Shown here: one piece after another, positions 22,679 through 34,119 of the stretch | Numbering within the stretch: position 1 is the first letter of the stretch | How the letters are laid out: every line of letters starts with the position of its first letter | NCBI RefSeq assembly: GCF_001625215.2 | Contig: NC_030381.2 | Coordinates: 5,977,131-6,041,130 of the forward strand | Length of the DNA: 64,000 bases | Source of the DNA: Daucus carota subsp. sativus | Taxonomy: Eukaryota; Streptophyta; Magnoliopsida; Apiales; Apiaceae | Reading direction: 5' to 3' | Notes under the pieces: model-generated | What the model was told of the DNA's origin: nothing | Database searches by the model: none | Seen by the model: only the letters and a program-made list of their open reading frames with translations | Made by a program: the position numbers and the translations under genes

Positions 22679-22905
22679 AGCAATTCGGTACACGACACGA
22701 AAACACGACACGAAAAGTTTGGATTTGGTTTTCAATATTTGGTACACGAACACGAAAAATACACGTTACTATTAGTGTCGGGTTCGGTTTTTAATATAAG
22801 TACACGAACGACACGAAAGTACACGAACGACACGAAACCGAAACAGTTCGGGTTCGGATTTAGGTTGCAATACACGAAAACACGAAAGTACACGACACGA
22901 AATGT
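22679..22905. mobile_element. hAT-like fragment with ACACGACACGAA repeats
   Basis: About fifteen copies of ACACGA or ACACGAAC are packed in 230 bases after GCAATTCGGTACACGACACG. This matches one end of a plant hAT-like family and resembles 50127-50655. All repeats point the same way, so only one end seems to remain. Confidence 0.5.
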
Positions 22906-24888
22906 TGATTGGGTATGTATTTAAGAATAAAAAAAAAATCTTATAAATATATTAATAGACCGAATTTAAACACATTTGAAAATAGATCGGGAATCTTTTC
23001 GAGATCCTTAACATTCTTCACGAAAAGTCGTGTAATAATTGTTGCTCGGAATCTCGAATTGAGAATAAGCGAAATAAAATTAGTGCAGTGCCAGGATATT
23101 TGGGATCATAATTCAGGGAACTGACAAGATTATCCATTGAATATCCTAAATGAGATTGTGGTTAATGTGTTTTCTTGTCGAAGATATGTACTTGTACATC
23201 TACTGTTGATACTTCCTTGTTGGGGCCTATTTTTATAACTCGATAAAAAACTGTTTTGAACCAGTGTTACAATTTTATACATGATTTTAATTATAATTTT
23301 AGAAAAAAATATGAAAATAAAGATAGCTCTACAAAATTCTCTTAGTTTATTTTTTTGCTTGCCATCTTCTAACTTAACCATTCTACTAAAATAAATTCCC
23401 ATTTTATTTTATATTTTAGCAATGACATCTCAAAATTCAACTTTTACAATAAGCTTCACGAATCACAATAAAGCAATTATAGCAACCCAAGCTCGAAGTG
23501 TCCAACATTTTGGATTTCTAGCAGATTGAGGTCCACTCACATTTGGATCTGTAGAGTTTCTCATGGGCCTGATTGGGTAGTAAGCTCAGAATCTTATGTT
23601 TCATGAGCAAATATTTATCCACGGCCCAAGGGCCATTGTGAATGAAGCATATAAAAGTATCAAATCTTACGAGCACATTAAACAAATAAGAAGCTTACAC
23701 ATTAAACACATCATGATCGAATATGCAAGTAATAAGTGCAGGATCACAATGAAGCAATCAAGCTCTGGAAACGTATGGAAGTGCATAATAACAAATCTTT
23801 TATAAAGTATTATGCTATGTTCATTAGGTGAAACAAAAGCAAGGGTTGATGGCAATGATTTAATTCGTTGATGATTTAGAGTTCATGATGATTACGAAAA
23901 TTTGTCAGTACAAAATTTATAAGCAAGATCTCGCGAAAACAACCTCTCTTCAATTACGGGGTGTTGATGCTCACTGTTTCAAGAAAAATATTCCAAATAC
24001 TATTGTTAGTTTGTTACAGAAGATGGCCCCAACCTACCACTTTAGAATCCAAAATAATGTTTAATCGTGCCGCGTTTATTCTATTTTCCTTTAGCGTTTA
24101 TTCTATTTAACAAGGCTACATAATCTAGCGTTTGAAAATGTCAGATTGTTTTATAGTGATTTTCAGACCTAAACGCAAAATGATCTGGCGTGTATTTCCA
24201 AAAATCAAAACGTAGAATTATCCGACATTAATAAATGTTGGTTTGAGTCATTTCTCCCAACTCTGTTATTTTCAACATTATTCATGGAAATCGTGACATA
24301 CGCCGCCTCCGAGTAGAGCAAAACCTATTATACTCGTGATTTATTTCGGTTCGTCAGATTTATCTTCATGTCCGTAGAAACAGTCCGAGTCGATACAGAG
24401 TAGCGATCAACAGCAGTAGAATGATGGGATGTAGAGGTGTAGGTAGTATAATTTCCTTTAGTTTTCGACAAGTATAATTATTCATTTTGTGGTGGGGCAA
24501 AATCGTACTACAATGACAATAATAATACCTACAAAGTATACCAATAATTAAGATAAAGTCCACTAATTTGACTAGTGAGTCGGCCTCACCTGGCCCTGCA
24601 GAGATGATTGTGGAGATGAAACTCTTGAATTGTATTATTCCTCTTTTCCTTTTTCTCGCTTTTTCTCCTCATCTTCTTGGCCTGAGGTTGAGGAGCAAAA
24701 TCATTAAAATGCATCTCTACAAAATACACAAGCACATTAATATTGTTTGTTTTGTTCTCATGAAAACAAACCTTATATTGTCCCTGCATGAAGTTGGTTC
24801 GCGGATCGTTTAACTGCCTTAAAACGTGAAAGCAACCATGGGCCCCGCAGGTTGTTTCAGCTCATTCCACAGTCCACACAATTAAATA
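22906..24888. other. intergenic DNA
   Basis: No gene or RNA was recognised. Several open frames of 60-90 codons on both strands lack any family resemblance. Confidence 0.4.
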
Positions 24889-25076
24889 CTATGTTACTCG
24901 GACTCGATTAAAAGTGTCCGATATGGATACATGTCTATGTGTCGGACTCGGTAATATTATGAAAAATAGTATGTTTTTTTACCTCAAATAAATGTCCAAG
25001 TCTGAGTATTCATATCCGAGTGTCGAGTGTCCGACACAAGTATTTCGAGGCAAAATGAAGAGTCCGAGTAACATAG
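24889..25076. mobile_element. MITE with 17-bp perfect terminal inverted repeats
   Basis: CTATGTTACTCGGACTC at the left end and GAGTCCGAGTAACATAG at the right end are exact inverted copies enclosing 188 bases. Further subterminal inverted pieces (GTGTCCGA, TCGGACAC-like) occur inside. The target duplication is uncertain; ATA flanks both sides. A related end, ATGTTACTCGGATTCGG, occurs at about 34326. Confidence 0.75.
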
Positions 25077-27474
25077 ATAAGTATCATGAGCATTTGAACA
25101 AACACGTCTTACCCGCTAACTTGTGTCGAGCTTTACGCTCTAGATAAAGCGTCTTCTACATATCGAGGTTGATTTCTAAATACATATATCATGTACATCG
25201 GTAAGGATTGAAAAATTATTTATCAGTACTTGAACGGGAAAAAAAACTCGTCAAAGATGAGTGTCAAGTGTTAATTAGCGAAAAAGAGAAGAAAAAAGAG
25301 GAGCGACTGTCCACCTATACCAAGTGCATCACCCTTGCGGAAGTATGAGCATTAGCAGCAACTTGTTATATATTGATGGACCCACCACACTGTAATGCAG
25401 ATGATCAAGAAAATACGATACATAATTATCATGATTATACAGATGAATCAACCAGATAAAGTAAAAGGATTTGGTGAAGAATACAGTAAAGTTAAAGACT
25501 TTTTCTGTGAATTAGAATCATCAAGAACTCGACTTTGGTACAAGAATATATATAATCAAGTTACATGTGAATTAACAGTACAAAAAAGCAAAAGGCGAAA
25601 AAATACACTTTATTTATTCCTAGAGCAGAGTATCTACTCCATTTTCTTATTTTTGATTAACCCAAGAATACAAATACACAAAACCATACTAAACCCACCT
25701 ACACCATTGACTTGTATCTTCATTTTTCTATGCAGAGAATATAATAAAAGACGATAAACTTACCATAAAGAGAGAACCTGAAGAACCAATTTTTCTGCAG
25801 CATAAAGAACTTCCCCATTGCGTGTGAACTTCCTAAAAGTAACATCTGTTTTCGTTTTCCTGACATATTTTCTGTATAAGGCTGGAGTAGATGAGCACAA
25901 AATTTTTGATAGCTTTTGGTGCTCAGGGCAGCAATTCTAGCTTAAACAATAAGAAATTCCGTCTAGTAGCCTGTAAGGTGAAAAGGGTGAATAGTGACTA
26001 CATACGATCCAGATGACACCTCAACAACAATTTATGTGTAAAAAAACCAATATAATTTACCTAGCTCCTGAACACTTATTTCACAGATCCAAGAAAAACA
26101 AATAGTGCAGAAAGTATCCAGGTGATACAACAAAAAGAGGAAAAATGTAATTCTACAATATAACCATAAAACAAGCTTTTTCCTTTCAACAAAATAAAAA
26201 CTATAAGTAGTGGAATTGCATTTTAGATTCCTACTACATAGAAAAACTGGTGAGCAGTCAGTATGCGAAGCTGACAAACAGTGCAACCAACTCTTGCCGA
26301 CAAATATCCCTGTCTTCCCACCAAATCTGCAATAATTTGACCCCTGATCCTAATCTCATTCATCATTTTAACACATTTTCTTTTTGTTGTTTTTACATCT
26401 AACATAACATACACATTTCTAATTTAAAATTACAAAGTAGCTACAATATGCCCTTGCTTTTCTATTTTTATTAGATTAAAATTTTACGAGGCAACTATTT
26501 GAATCGACTATTTACATTCAAATCTACCTTGAAACTGCCCAATTTAAAGTTGTGTCATTTATTCTAGAAAAGTGATAATACTAACTCCTCTTGCTACTTA
26601 CACTGTTACACAGCTATACTCCAAGTGCCCTTTCTACTCTTCTATTCATTACCTTATCATAAAGTAGTGCATCAAACAAATCTATTAATTGATTTTCAAT
26701 TTCCCTCCCTGCTTTTTCTTGAGGTGGGTGAGTGGGTAGAATCAGCAAAATTAGTGTGTGTGCGTGTATGTAAAATGTATATAATGATAAGAGATGATGA
26801 GCCTTACTTTTCTTAAATCTACTTGCATGGCCTACAAACAAAAGTTGCAAAAACGTATACAGTCATAAGTTTCCTTTACCGGAATAGAACAACTTTTCCT
26901 GTATTAATCATGAACCATCCTTTCTCAGTTACTTAAAATAAATCTACATGCAATGTATTATTACATGCATATTTTTTGCCTTCAATTCATGCTTTATTTT
27001 TCTTGCCCTACTGGCTTCCGTACATTTCAACCAACCATATGTATATATGTTTGTGTATAAATAGATAGATACCATCAAATTATTTTCATAAGCAGCAGGA
27101 ATCCAATGCAATTAATTACATTGACTGTTATGGTATGCATAGTTATAGCATTTGCAAGAAGTAGCAAGACAATACATGCCAAAAATATTCATATATACTA
27201 ATATAGAAGTCAAAACAAAAGGCAAAGGTTACACACTTGGGAAGAGATATGATGCATTATTGTTTAGGTATTCCAGTTATTCAAAACAAAAATGTTCTTC
27301 AGTCTTCACTAAAGCTCCTTGTCACTTCACTAGACTGAAAAAAGCCAATCTCTTAACACAATATACTACGCACTACAAGGGTAGGCCAGCTTAAACTCTC
27401 AGCTTGAAAACGCATACATTTCAGCTAAACTCTCATTTTGCAGACTTATACATTCTCGTTTGCACACCAGTAAG
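25077..27474. other. intergenic DNA
   Basis: No gene, RNA or defined repeat was recognised in this AT-rich stretch. The short open frames have no recognisable domain. Confidence 0.4.
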
Positions 27475-27605
27475 TTTTTTTTAATGGCAAGTGGGGTTTT
27501 ACAGAAGACCCTTATAATATTCACACACTTTTTCTCCACTTAGACTTGAACCCTCAACCTCCTACTGGAGGGGAAAGGGTTAATTTGATCTCTCTCCTTT
27601 GGTAG
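27475..27605 (-). mobile_element. SINE-like element
   Basis: On the minus strand a stretch contains GGTTGAGGGTTCAAGTCT, whose GGTTCAAGTCT fits the pol III B box (GGTTCGANTCC). About 50 bases upstream lies a weak A-box-like piece (ACCAAAGGAGAG). The unit ends CTTGCCATTAAAAAAAA, an A tail seen as T at 27475-27482. No target duplication was found, so the 5' limit is approximate. Confidence 0.45.
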
Positions 27606-29008
27606 AAAAGATACTACCATACATGAAAGCTAAAGAGTCTATACTAAGCAATTAGCTTATAATGCTTATCCGTATAAAAAATATAGTAAACAAGATATGA
27701 TACAGGAAGAAAACTGTAAAAGACTTGGACCATTACCAGTATATTGTAGCTTTTCCCTTATTTTCAGAGCTGTCTGGGGTAATCCATGTCTTGACAAATC
27801 ACTATTAGGTATCCTCTGCAATGCTAGATGCCAACATCATTGAACGACTCTGCACTAATATCACAGGCTTTGGAATGTTTTGAAGAGGTTATGATATTTT
27901 GTAACTTATAATCCACTTTCCCTACGTAACAGACAATATGTGGTGCCCATAACTCTCTCCAAAACTAAATATAGAAAGAATAAAAAAAACAATATCAAAC
28001 TGTTCTACAGAGAAGTAAAAAATTATTCTGAGCAGTCCCGCCAGACAGATATATAAACCTGTATCAGAACAATCTACACTAATATAAGAACAATCCACAC
28101 TCAAAATAAAAACTTGTTTCTAGGATTTAATAAAAAAAGCAATTCGCACAAATGAAAAAACTTGGCTATGGTGTTTTGTGAAAGCTCAAACCGATGCTGC
28201 TATAGCTCCTACGGAAGGCTAACAAAAATCAACCATTCCCTTATTTAATAGGGAATTAAATTTTACACAATTACCAGATTAGGGGTGTATATTAGCACTG
28301 ACAATCAGATCAGAGCAAGAGGTTTATATGGTTGAAACATAACATCCCTCAGAAGTTGGAACCCTATCAAAATCCAACATTGTTAAGATGTTGTAACAAA
28401 CAATGAGGGAACTTGACAAAAAGAAACTGCTGATAATCTGTGTATAATTCTCTTATAGTTATGCACAGGACATGAAATCAGGAGCAAGAAATTGGGTAAA
28501 TACTGATGGTCTTTTACAATAGAAAATTTATAATGTTGAAGAAATATAACAAAAGTCGAATCTTGAACTTCAATTGTTACAAGTCACAAATCGAACTGCA
28601 TATGGACGAGATAAATCCATACTTGTAAACGTTAGCAGCAAACTAGTTGTATAAATGTAACAACTGTTTTTACACTTTCTTCAGGAGAGATGAGGGTAAA
28701 ACACCTTCATCTTAGTAAAATATTATTCACTCCAAATGAGTTCGGCTACTTTCTTATGTCTTTAGAAACAGGAATATTATAAGCAAATCCAAAATTCTAA
28801 AGAAATCATTAATACTTAAAAATCCTAAAGCAGGGATCTAAATTCTTTCACATTTAATGTTCCCTCTATCAATCTTGATTTTTTAGAGTTAACTTAACCA
28901 AGGACTAACTACTAAGTAGAGGGAACAACTATAAAGAACAAATAAGAAAAAATTCCTACGACTCATAATTCTAGGACATGAAAAAAGCAGAGGTCGAATA
29001 GATGAATG
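27606..29008. other. 3' flank of the hAT-derived gene
   Basis: This AT-rich DNA lies downstream of the minus-strand gene and may include its 3' untranslated region. No separate gene was recognised. Confidence 0.4.
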
Positions 29009-31378
29009 TTACATAGAAGATGCATCAACAAAAACTTCATTTAGCGCATTATCCTCACCGCCGTTTTCCACGATCAATAATTCTGCATCCTTATCTTCAT
29101 CATGAGAAAAGACCTGCCTCTGAAGCTTTGAATGAGCAGCAACAAATATCAGTTTCTGAACCCGGTCCATACCTGCCCTGGAATGTGCATTGGCACTAAT
29201 CCATCTTAAGAAAGATGCATTGCACTTGAACCCAAATGAAGTTGCATGAAGAAAGATAAGCCTTACTGCAACCTTCCCGAGTGCCTTAAACTCGGTAAGG
29301 TAAGTTTCCCATACAAGCCTGCTACTCTGGGGGTTGGCAATTTTCATCTTTCCTGTAGTGGGGTCTCTCTGCTTTAACTGGACAGCTTGGGCATACACTG
29401 GATCAAGCCCTTCTGTTCTCCATTTCATAAGCTCCATTAGTACAATGTGAGCTTCTTCCCTGGAAACAAGCCTTGTTATGAGTTTGTCAACATCTTTCTC
29501 TTGTTCAGGTGTCAAGCATTTGAATGGCGGTAAGTACTTCCCACTGATGTCCCTAATCAAATACAAGGGATCAAGTACAAATGCAGCAGCCCAAGCTGGG
29601 TGATAGTTTTTTCGAAACCTCCTTTCAATCACTCTTTCTATAGGTGCTTGAATAATGTGAAATTTTGAACACCAGTCCCTCACTTTAACTCTGAGATCTT
29701 CCCAGAGTGGAAGGCATTGCCCGACATGTGGCCTCTCCAACTCTATTTCCTCGGCCATTCCTTTAACCAGTTTCACTAATGAATGTATGGCTTCCAGTTC
29801 ATTCCAAAAATGGGGATTTCTCATCATTTCTTCAATTTCTTGAGCAAGTGGCTCTTCCATAGACACTAATTTATATGTATCATCAAGCAACATCAACTGG
29901 AGGGCCCTAGCAGAGCTCATTATGTCTTCCACCATAGTGCATACAGGTCCAAAACTCAATCTTTCTCCATGAAAGGGTACTCTTAATAACCCAGCGTGCC
30001 CATATTCCTGCAATTGAAACTTGTGAAAACTATTTCGAAGTTGAGATTTGCCATTGACAAAAGTCGCTAGTTTCGAACAATTCTCAATAACTTTTCTGAA
30101 CAAAGGAAGTTCTTTCATAAAATCCTTAATCAAACTATTAAACCCTTCAAACTGACAAGTGAGATTCACCATCCAGTGATGCTGATTCTCTAAGTTCTTC
30201 AATGCCTTGGACTTAAACCTGTCAGCAACTATACCTACACATTGTCGCACATTATTCCCACATATATCTAAAATTACCTCCCACAAAACCTCTTCGGCAT
30301 ACTTAGAGGGCACATATCCACTAGTAAAAACCGCCCTACGAAACACACTTGTCCCATTCGGAAGATTCAAACCCAACTTAACCAAATTCTCCTCACCAAC
30401 ATGTCCGTAATTCTTTGATTTCCATCCATCAGAGCCGATCTGGAAGAACATGGCATCACGAATCTTAACTTCTGACTCCGCCTTAGCTTCAGCATACTTA
30501 ACATCCAATCTTTCCCCGGATAATTCCTTTTTCGATACAGACGGCAACCCAACTTGATTAAGAAATGCCTTAAATTTAGGATGCTCCAAAGACGAAAATG
30601 ACACCAAACCACAACAATCATACACCCAATCAGCAAGACTATCAAGTGCTGCATCAACTTGCATTTTACTTAAACTCATATTAGGTAAACCTTTTGGACT
30701 CTTTAACTTTTTTACACTGTCCTCAAACATAGCCAATGCACCCAAATCTTCCTTCCCACCTGACAAAACCAAATGCTGCTGCTGCTGTTGCAATTGCGGT
30801 TTCTGTTCGTAATGCTGATGTTGCTGCCCAGCCATCCCCCCTCCACCACCACCAACCACAGCCAAAGCATAACCAACCTCACCCGAAAACCTTGAAGCAT
30901 CACCAATAGCCACTGGCTGAACAGCCTGAACTTGATATTCATTACAATTATTCCCACCACTACCACTACCACGCCCACCTGAAAAACAAGAATTGCGCTT
31001 CCTCCCACTATGTTTCTTCGGAGAAGCTACACTAAGTGGCGCAGGAGACTGAACAGGGGCTGTAGCCCCTCCAGAATTAAAATTGGGACAAGTCCCTCTT
31101 TTAAGATGCTCAGTAGCAGTTCTTGATGGGTTTGAAGCAGAGAAAACTGAATCACATAACCCACACCTAAGCTTCACAGCTTTCGGTTCATTTGTATCGG
31201 AATTATGAACCAAAATTGGCTCTAAATGAGTCCAATACCAAGCCCCTTTCCCCTTAATTGCCTTAGTTCTAACCATTACTAATCCTTCATAACGTTTTTG
31301 CACTCCTTTGGCCTCAGTCTCCTCTGTAGCTGCTTGTTGAGTAGCCATGGCAGCAGAGCTACTATTTGCAGCCGCCAT
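29009..31378 (-). CDS. domesticated hAT-transposase-like protein (DUF659, BED-like zinc finger)
   Basis: A single uninterrupted exon codes for 789 residues. After an Ala/Ser/Gln-rich start, residues about 35-100 hold a BED-like region with CGLCDSVFSASNPSRTATEH and a later Cys. Gly- and Gln-rich low-complexity stretches follow, then a DUF659-type RNase H-fold region (from about 240: ALDSLADWVYDCCGL, IGSDGWKSK, LDICGNNVRQCVGIVADRF). The C-terminal part resembles a worn hAT dimerisation region (ATSFGFKCNASFLRWISANA, RVQKLIFVAAHSKL). The protein matches the type I know from Arabidopsis At1g12380/At1g62870, host genes derived from hAT transposase. There are no terminal inverted repeats around it, the frame is intact and the upstream region is GC-richer with GGCGGCGG, all arguing for a host gene. 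A nuclear DNA-binding role is inferred. Confidence 0.88.
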   Translation of the reverse strand: MAAANSSSAAMATQQAATEETEAKGVQKRYEGLVMVRTKAIKGKGAWYWTHLEPILVHNSDTNEPKAVKLRCGLCDSVFSASNPSRTATEHLKRGTCPNFNSGGATAPVQSPAPLSVASPKKHSGRKRNSCFSGGRGSGSGGNNCNEYQVQAVQPVAIGDASRFSGEVGYALAVVGGGGGGMAGQQHQHYEQKPQLQQQQQHLVLSGGKEDLGALAMFEDSVKKLKSPKGLPNMSLSKMQVDAALDSLADWVYDCCGLVSFSSLEHPKFKAFLNQVGLPSVSKKELSGERLDVKYAEAKAESEVKIRDAMFFQIGSDGWKSKNYGHVGEENLVKLGLNLPNGTSVFRRAVFTSGYVPSKYAEEVLWEVILDICGNNVRQCVGIVADRFKSKALKNLENQHHWMVNLTCQFEGFNSLIKDFMKELPLFRKVIENCSKLATFVNGKSQLRNSFHKFQLQEYGHAGLLRVPFHGERLSFGPVCTMVEDIMSSARALQLMLLDDTYKLVSMEEPLAQEIEEMMRNPHFWNELEAIHSLVKLVKGMAEEIELERPHVGQCLPLWEDLRVKVRDWCSKFHIIQAPIERVIERRFRKNYHPAWAAAFVLDPLYLIRDISGKYLPPFKCLTPEQEKDVDKLITRLVSREEAHIVLMELMKWRTEGLDPVYAQAVQLKQRDPTTGKMKIANPQSSRLVWETYLTEFKALGKVAVRLIFLHATSFGFKCNASFLRWISANAHSRAGMDRVQKLIFVAAHSKLQRQVFSHDEDKDAELLIVENGGEDNALNEVFVDASSM

Positions 31379-34119
31379 TACAGAAATGTATGATTATAGA
31401 GTGAATTAACTCGTGGGTCTGGACTAAAATTCAACAATTCAGGTGGGTTTGTGATAAAGTTCCAATCTTTATGATAAAGATTGAATCTTTAGGCTTCTTG
31501 GTTGGTTAATTCTTGAAAAAGGCTTAATGGGTCGGACTTTATTGGGCAAAAGTCGCCGGCGGCGGCCGGAATTTCAAGAACCGGCGGTGGGTCATGTTGA
31601 AAAATGGGGTTTTCAAGAAAATTAAGTTGAGTTTAGTTGAGAGTGTTTGAGTGAGAAAGTTGTGAGTGATTGAAATTGGGTGAAGAAGAGAGGAGTTAAA
31701 GTGTTTAGATTGGGGACAAAATGTGATGTAAGAGGGCAGTTCAGTGTGAGTTGTGTACTATTCTCACAAGATTAAAACCTTAATTCACGCGCTTGTTTTG
31801 TGTGTTGTGTGTGTGTTTTGTTTTCTTTGTGTGTGTACGTTTGAATTGAAAGTTGTAACACCAAATTGATTGTCACTGATGATCTTTAGAATCTTGAGAG
31901 AAAGGGAAAGGTGTTGGAAGTGTTAGAATTTGAACCAATGAATTTGACAAGGATGGTGAAAGCACTGATGGGCTTAGATATGATTGAGATTTATCTCAGG
32001 AATTAGAGAAGCATTTCCTTGCTTAAACAAATATTGTAGTGTCAGAAAATTCCATTTACGGGAAACTAAAAAACTTGTTAAAAATAAGATTGCCTGAGAA
32101 ATTTTTAGGCAATTGGTAGATCCACGAATGTTAGCAAAAACAATGAGAGGCGGCATTTCATTTCATTTCAAATGATGAATATTGATGATAGAATTTGAGT
32201 TTTCATTTCAAATTCTCAAATTTATACCAACATTTGAATGTGTGAATTTCAAGAAATTCAAATTCAAATTCTCAAACAAGTTATTTAATCAAATCCAGAA
32301 TTTTAAATGAAATCATGGTTCCCAAACAGGTTAGGAAAGAATTTTTTGACACTTGAATTCAAAATTTCGATAATGAATAATTAAATTTATAATAATTGTA
32401 ATTCTTTTTATTTAGAATTAATACTTTTTGAGGAAAAATTTGATTATAAAATCATGCGGTTCGAATCATCAGAGTTGAAAATTTTCACATATTATTTAAA
32501 ATTACTATCTATGATATTCATGATATTTTTTATTTGTACATTTTTTTTTTCAGTTAAAGATTCTGTATGAAAGATGCTATATATCATAAATTTTTATAAT
32601 TTTTCATTTTTAGTGTCATGTAAACTTTGATATGAGAAATTTAAGTATTGGAGTGGTCGAAGAAGCATATGCACTCCTCTGAAAGCACGTTTTATCGTTG
32701 TACAATATATTCTACGGTATGTTTAATATGTCATGTGATTTATAAAATCAATTGTTGTGTATATAGATTACATTGTTGAATTTTTAGCTTTAAAAATATT
32801 ATAAAAAAATTGAAATCAATAAATTATATTTTATCTTATTTTGAATAATGAGTACTCTAAGACTCGACTGAGTACTCCCAGAAACTTTACTCTACACCTG
32901 ATGTAAAAACTGCATAATTGTCCATATTTGGTAGTTGAACTGCAGGGTGTTCTGATCTTTTTGTCAAATTATTTTCGATAAATTATTTGAATCATATAAC
33001 ACTTTTCTCAATCGTTATTCCTATTCTATGGTTGACACATGCATACAATATCCAATGTCCAATTGAAACATCTTAATCAGCATGATGCACTATTAGTGGT
33101 TATTCACAAAAGTACTACAAGGCACAAGCCAGGTTTTTTAGGAATAAATTTGGTGGTTGCTAATTGCTAATCCTCCAATAACTTTCATACAAATGACATA
33201 CTTGAACCTTTAAGATGAGTAATGCTTAGAATTTTAAAAGCTAAATGTATAAATATTTTAAGGCAAAATAGACGGTGGAGGTGAAGCCAGGATATAAAGA
33301 TAGGATGGTATTGCTGTGGTTACTGTCATTGTACTGTCGTTTTATAAATAGAGAAAAATGCCAAAACTTATGTGCTAGTACATCACAATGCCCTCTTGCT
33401 CCATTGTTCTTAACATAATTTCCTTTTTCTTGGCAATAATATTTGTGAAAAACTATAAAGATGCATAATCTGATCAGGAAAAAATTATGTAATACATGCA
33501 TAGTTTTCGTGACAGATTTCAGGATGCAGATGATACCTTGTCCCTGGTTTCATCGCTGAATGGAAGTACTAAAATGTATTTTGCTCCAAGTCTTTATCTA
33601 GGCAGATGATACCTTGCCCCTGGTTTCGTTGCTGAATGGAAGTACTGAAATGTATGTTGCCCCAAGTCTTTTCCTGGGCCGGAGATGTCGTTTCTGAACT
33701 CTGAAAGTTCTCTCTCAACATTCAACTCCCTGAACCCAAAATGTAACACTAGAGTCTCCAGGGCACATTAAACTCATGAAGAGTGAAAAGCATTGAACTT
33801 TTGACAGGTAAAGTTAACAAAATTTTGAGCTAACAGTTGGGAGCAAGCCACGAGAAACATATAACTTTAGATTTCAAGCTGCAACATTGCATATCCAAAC
33901 TTCAAGTTCTTTTCCAAAACGGCACATTACAATTTCAAAACAGACAAGGAAGAAAAAGAATATTTACTTCAGTCCCACAGACCAATAATGGTACTAAATT
34001 TGTGCCATGAAACTACATTTGATGTCACAGCTAGAAGCTACATTTAACCGAGTCTGCCACTCTTGAGTAGCATACCACTGACATCAATATCTTCTGGAAG
34101 GATTCAGAAGTCCTAGGAA
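31379..34119. other. promoter of the hAT-derived gene and intergenic DNA
   Basis: 31379-31830 is the likely leader and promoter of the minus-strand gene, with a GGCGGCGGCCGG block and a GT-rich tract near 31795-31835. 32150-32340 has many AAATTCAAATT-type inverted motifs, perhaps a decayed MITE. No gene is seen in the rest. Confidence 0.4.
33526..33677. repeat. 76-bp tandem duplication
   Basis: GCAGATGATACCTTG begins two adjacent units at 33526 and 33602 that share most bases, including GAATGGAAGTACT and CCAAGTCTT. The differences are a few substitutions, so the duplication is not very recent. No coding role is seen. Confidence 0.75.

Noticed and set aside
27720-27905. Possible extra 3' exon of the minus-strand hAT-derived gene
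   Set aside because: A short open stretch exists on the minus strand, but the main frame ends cleanly at 29009 and no splice link is supported.
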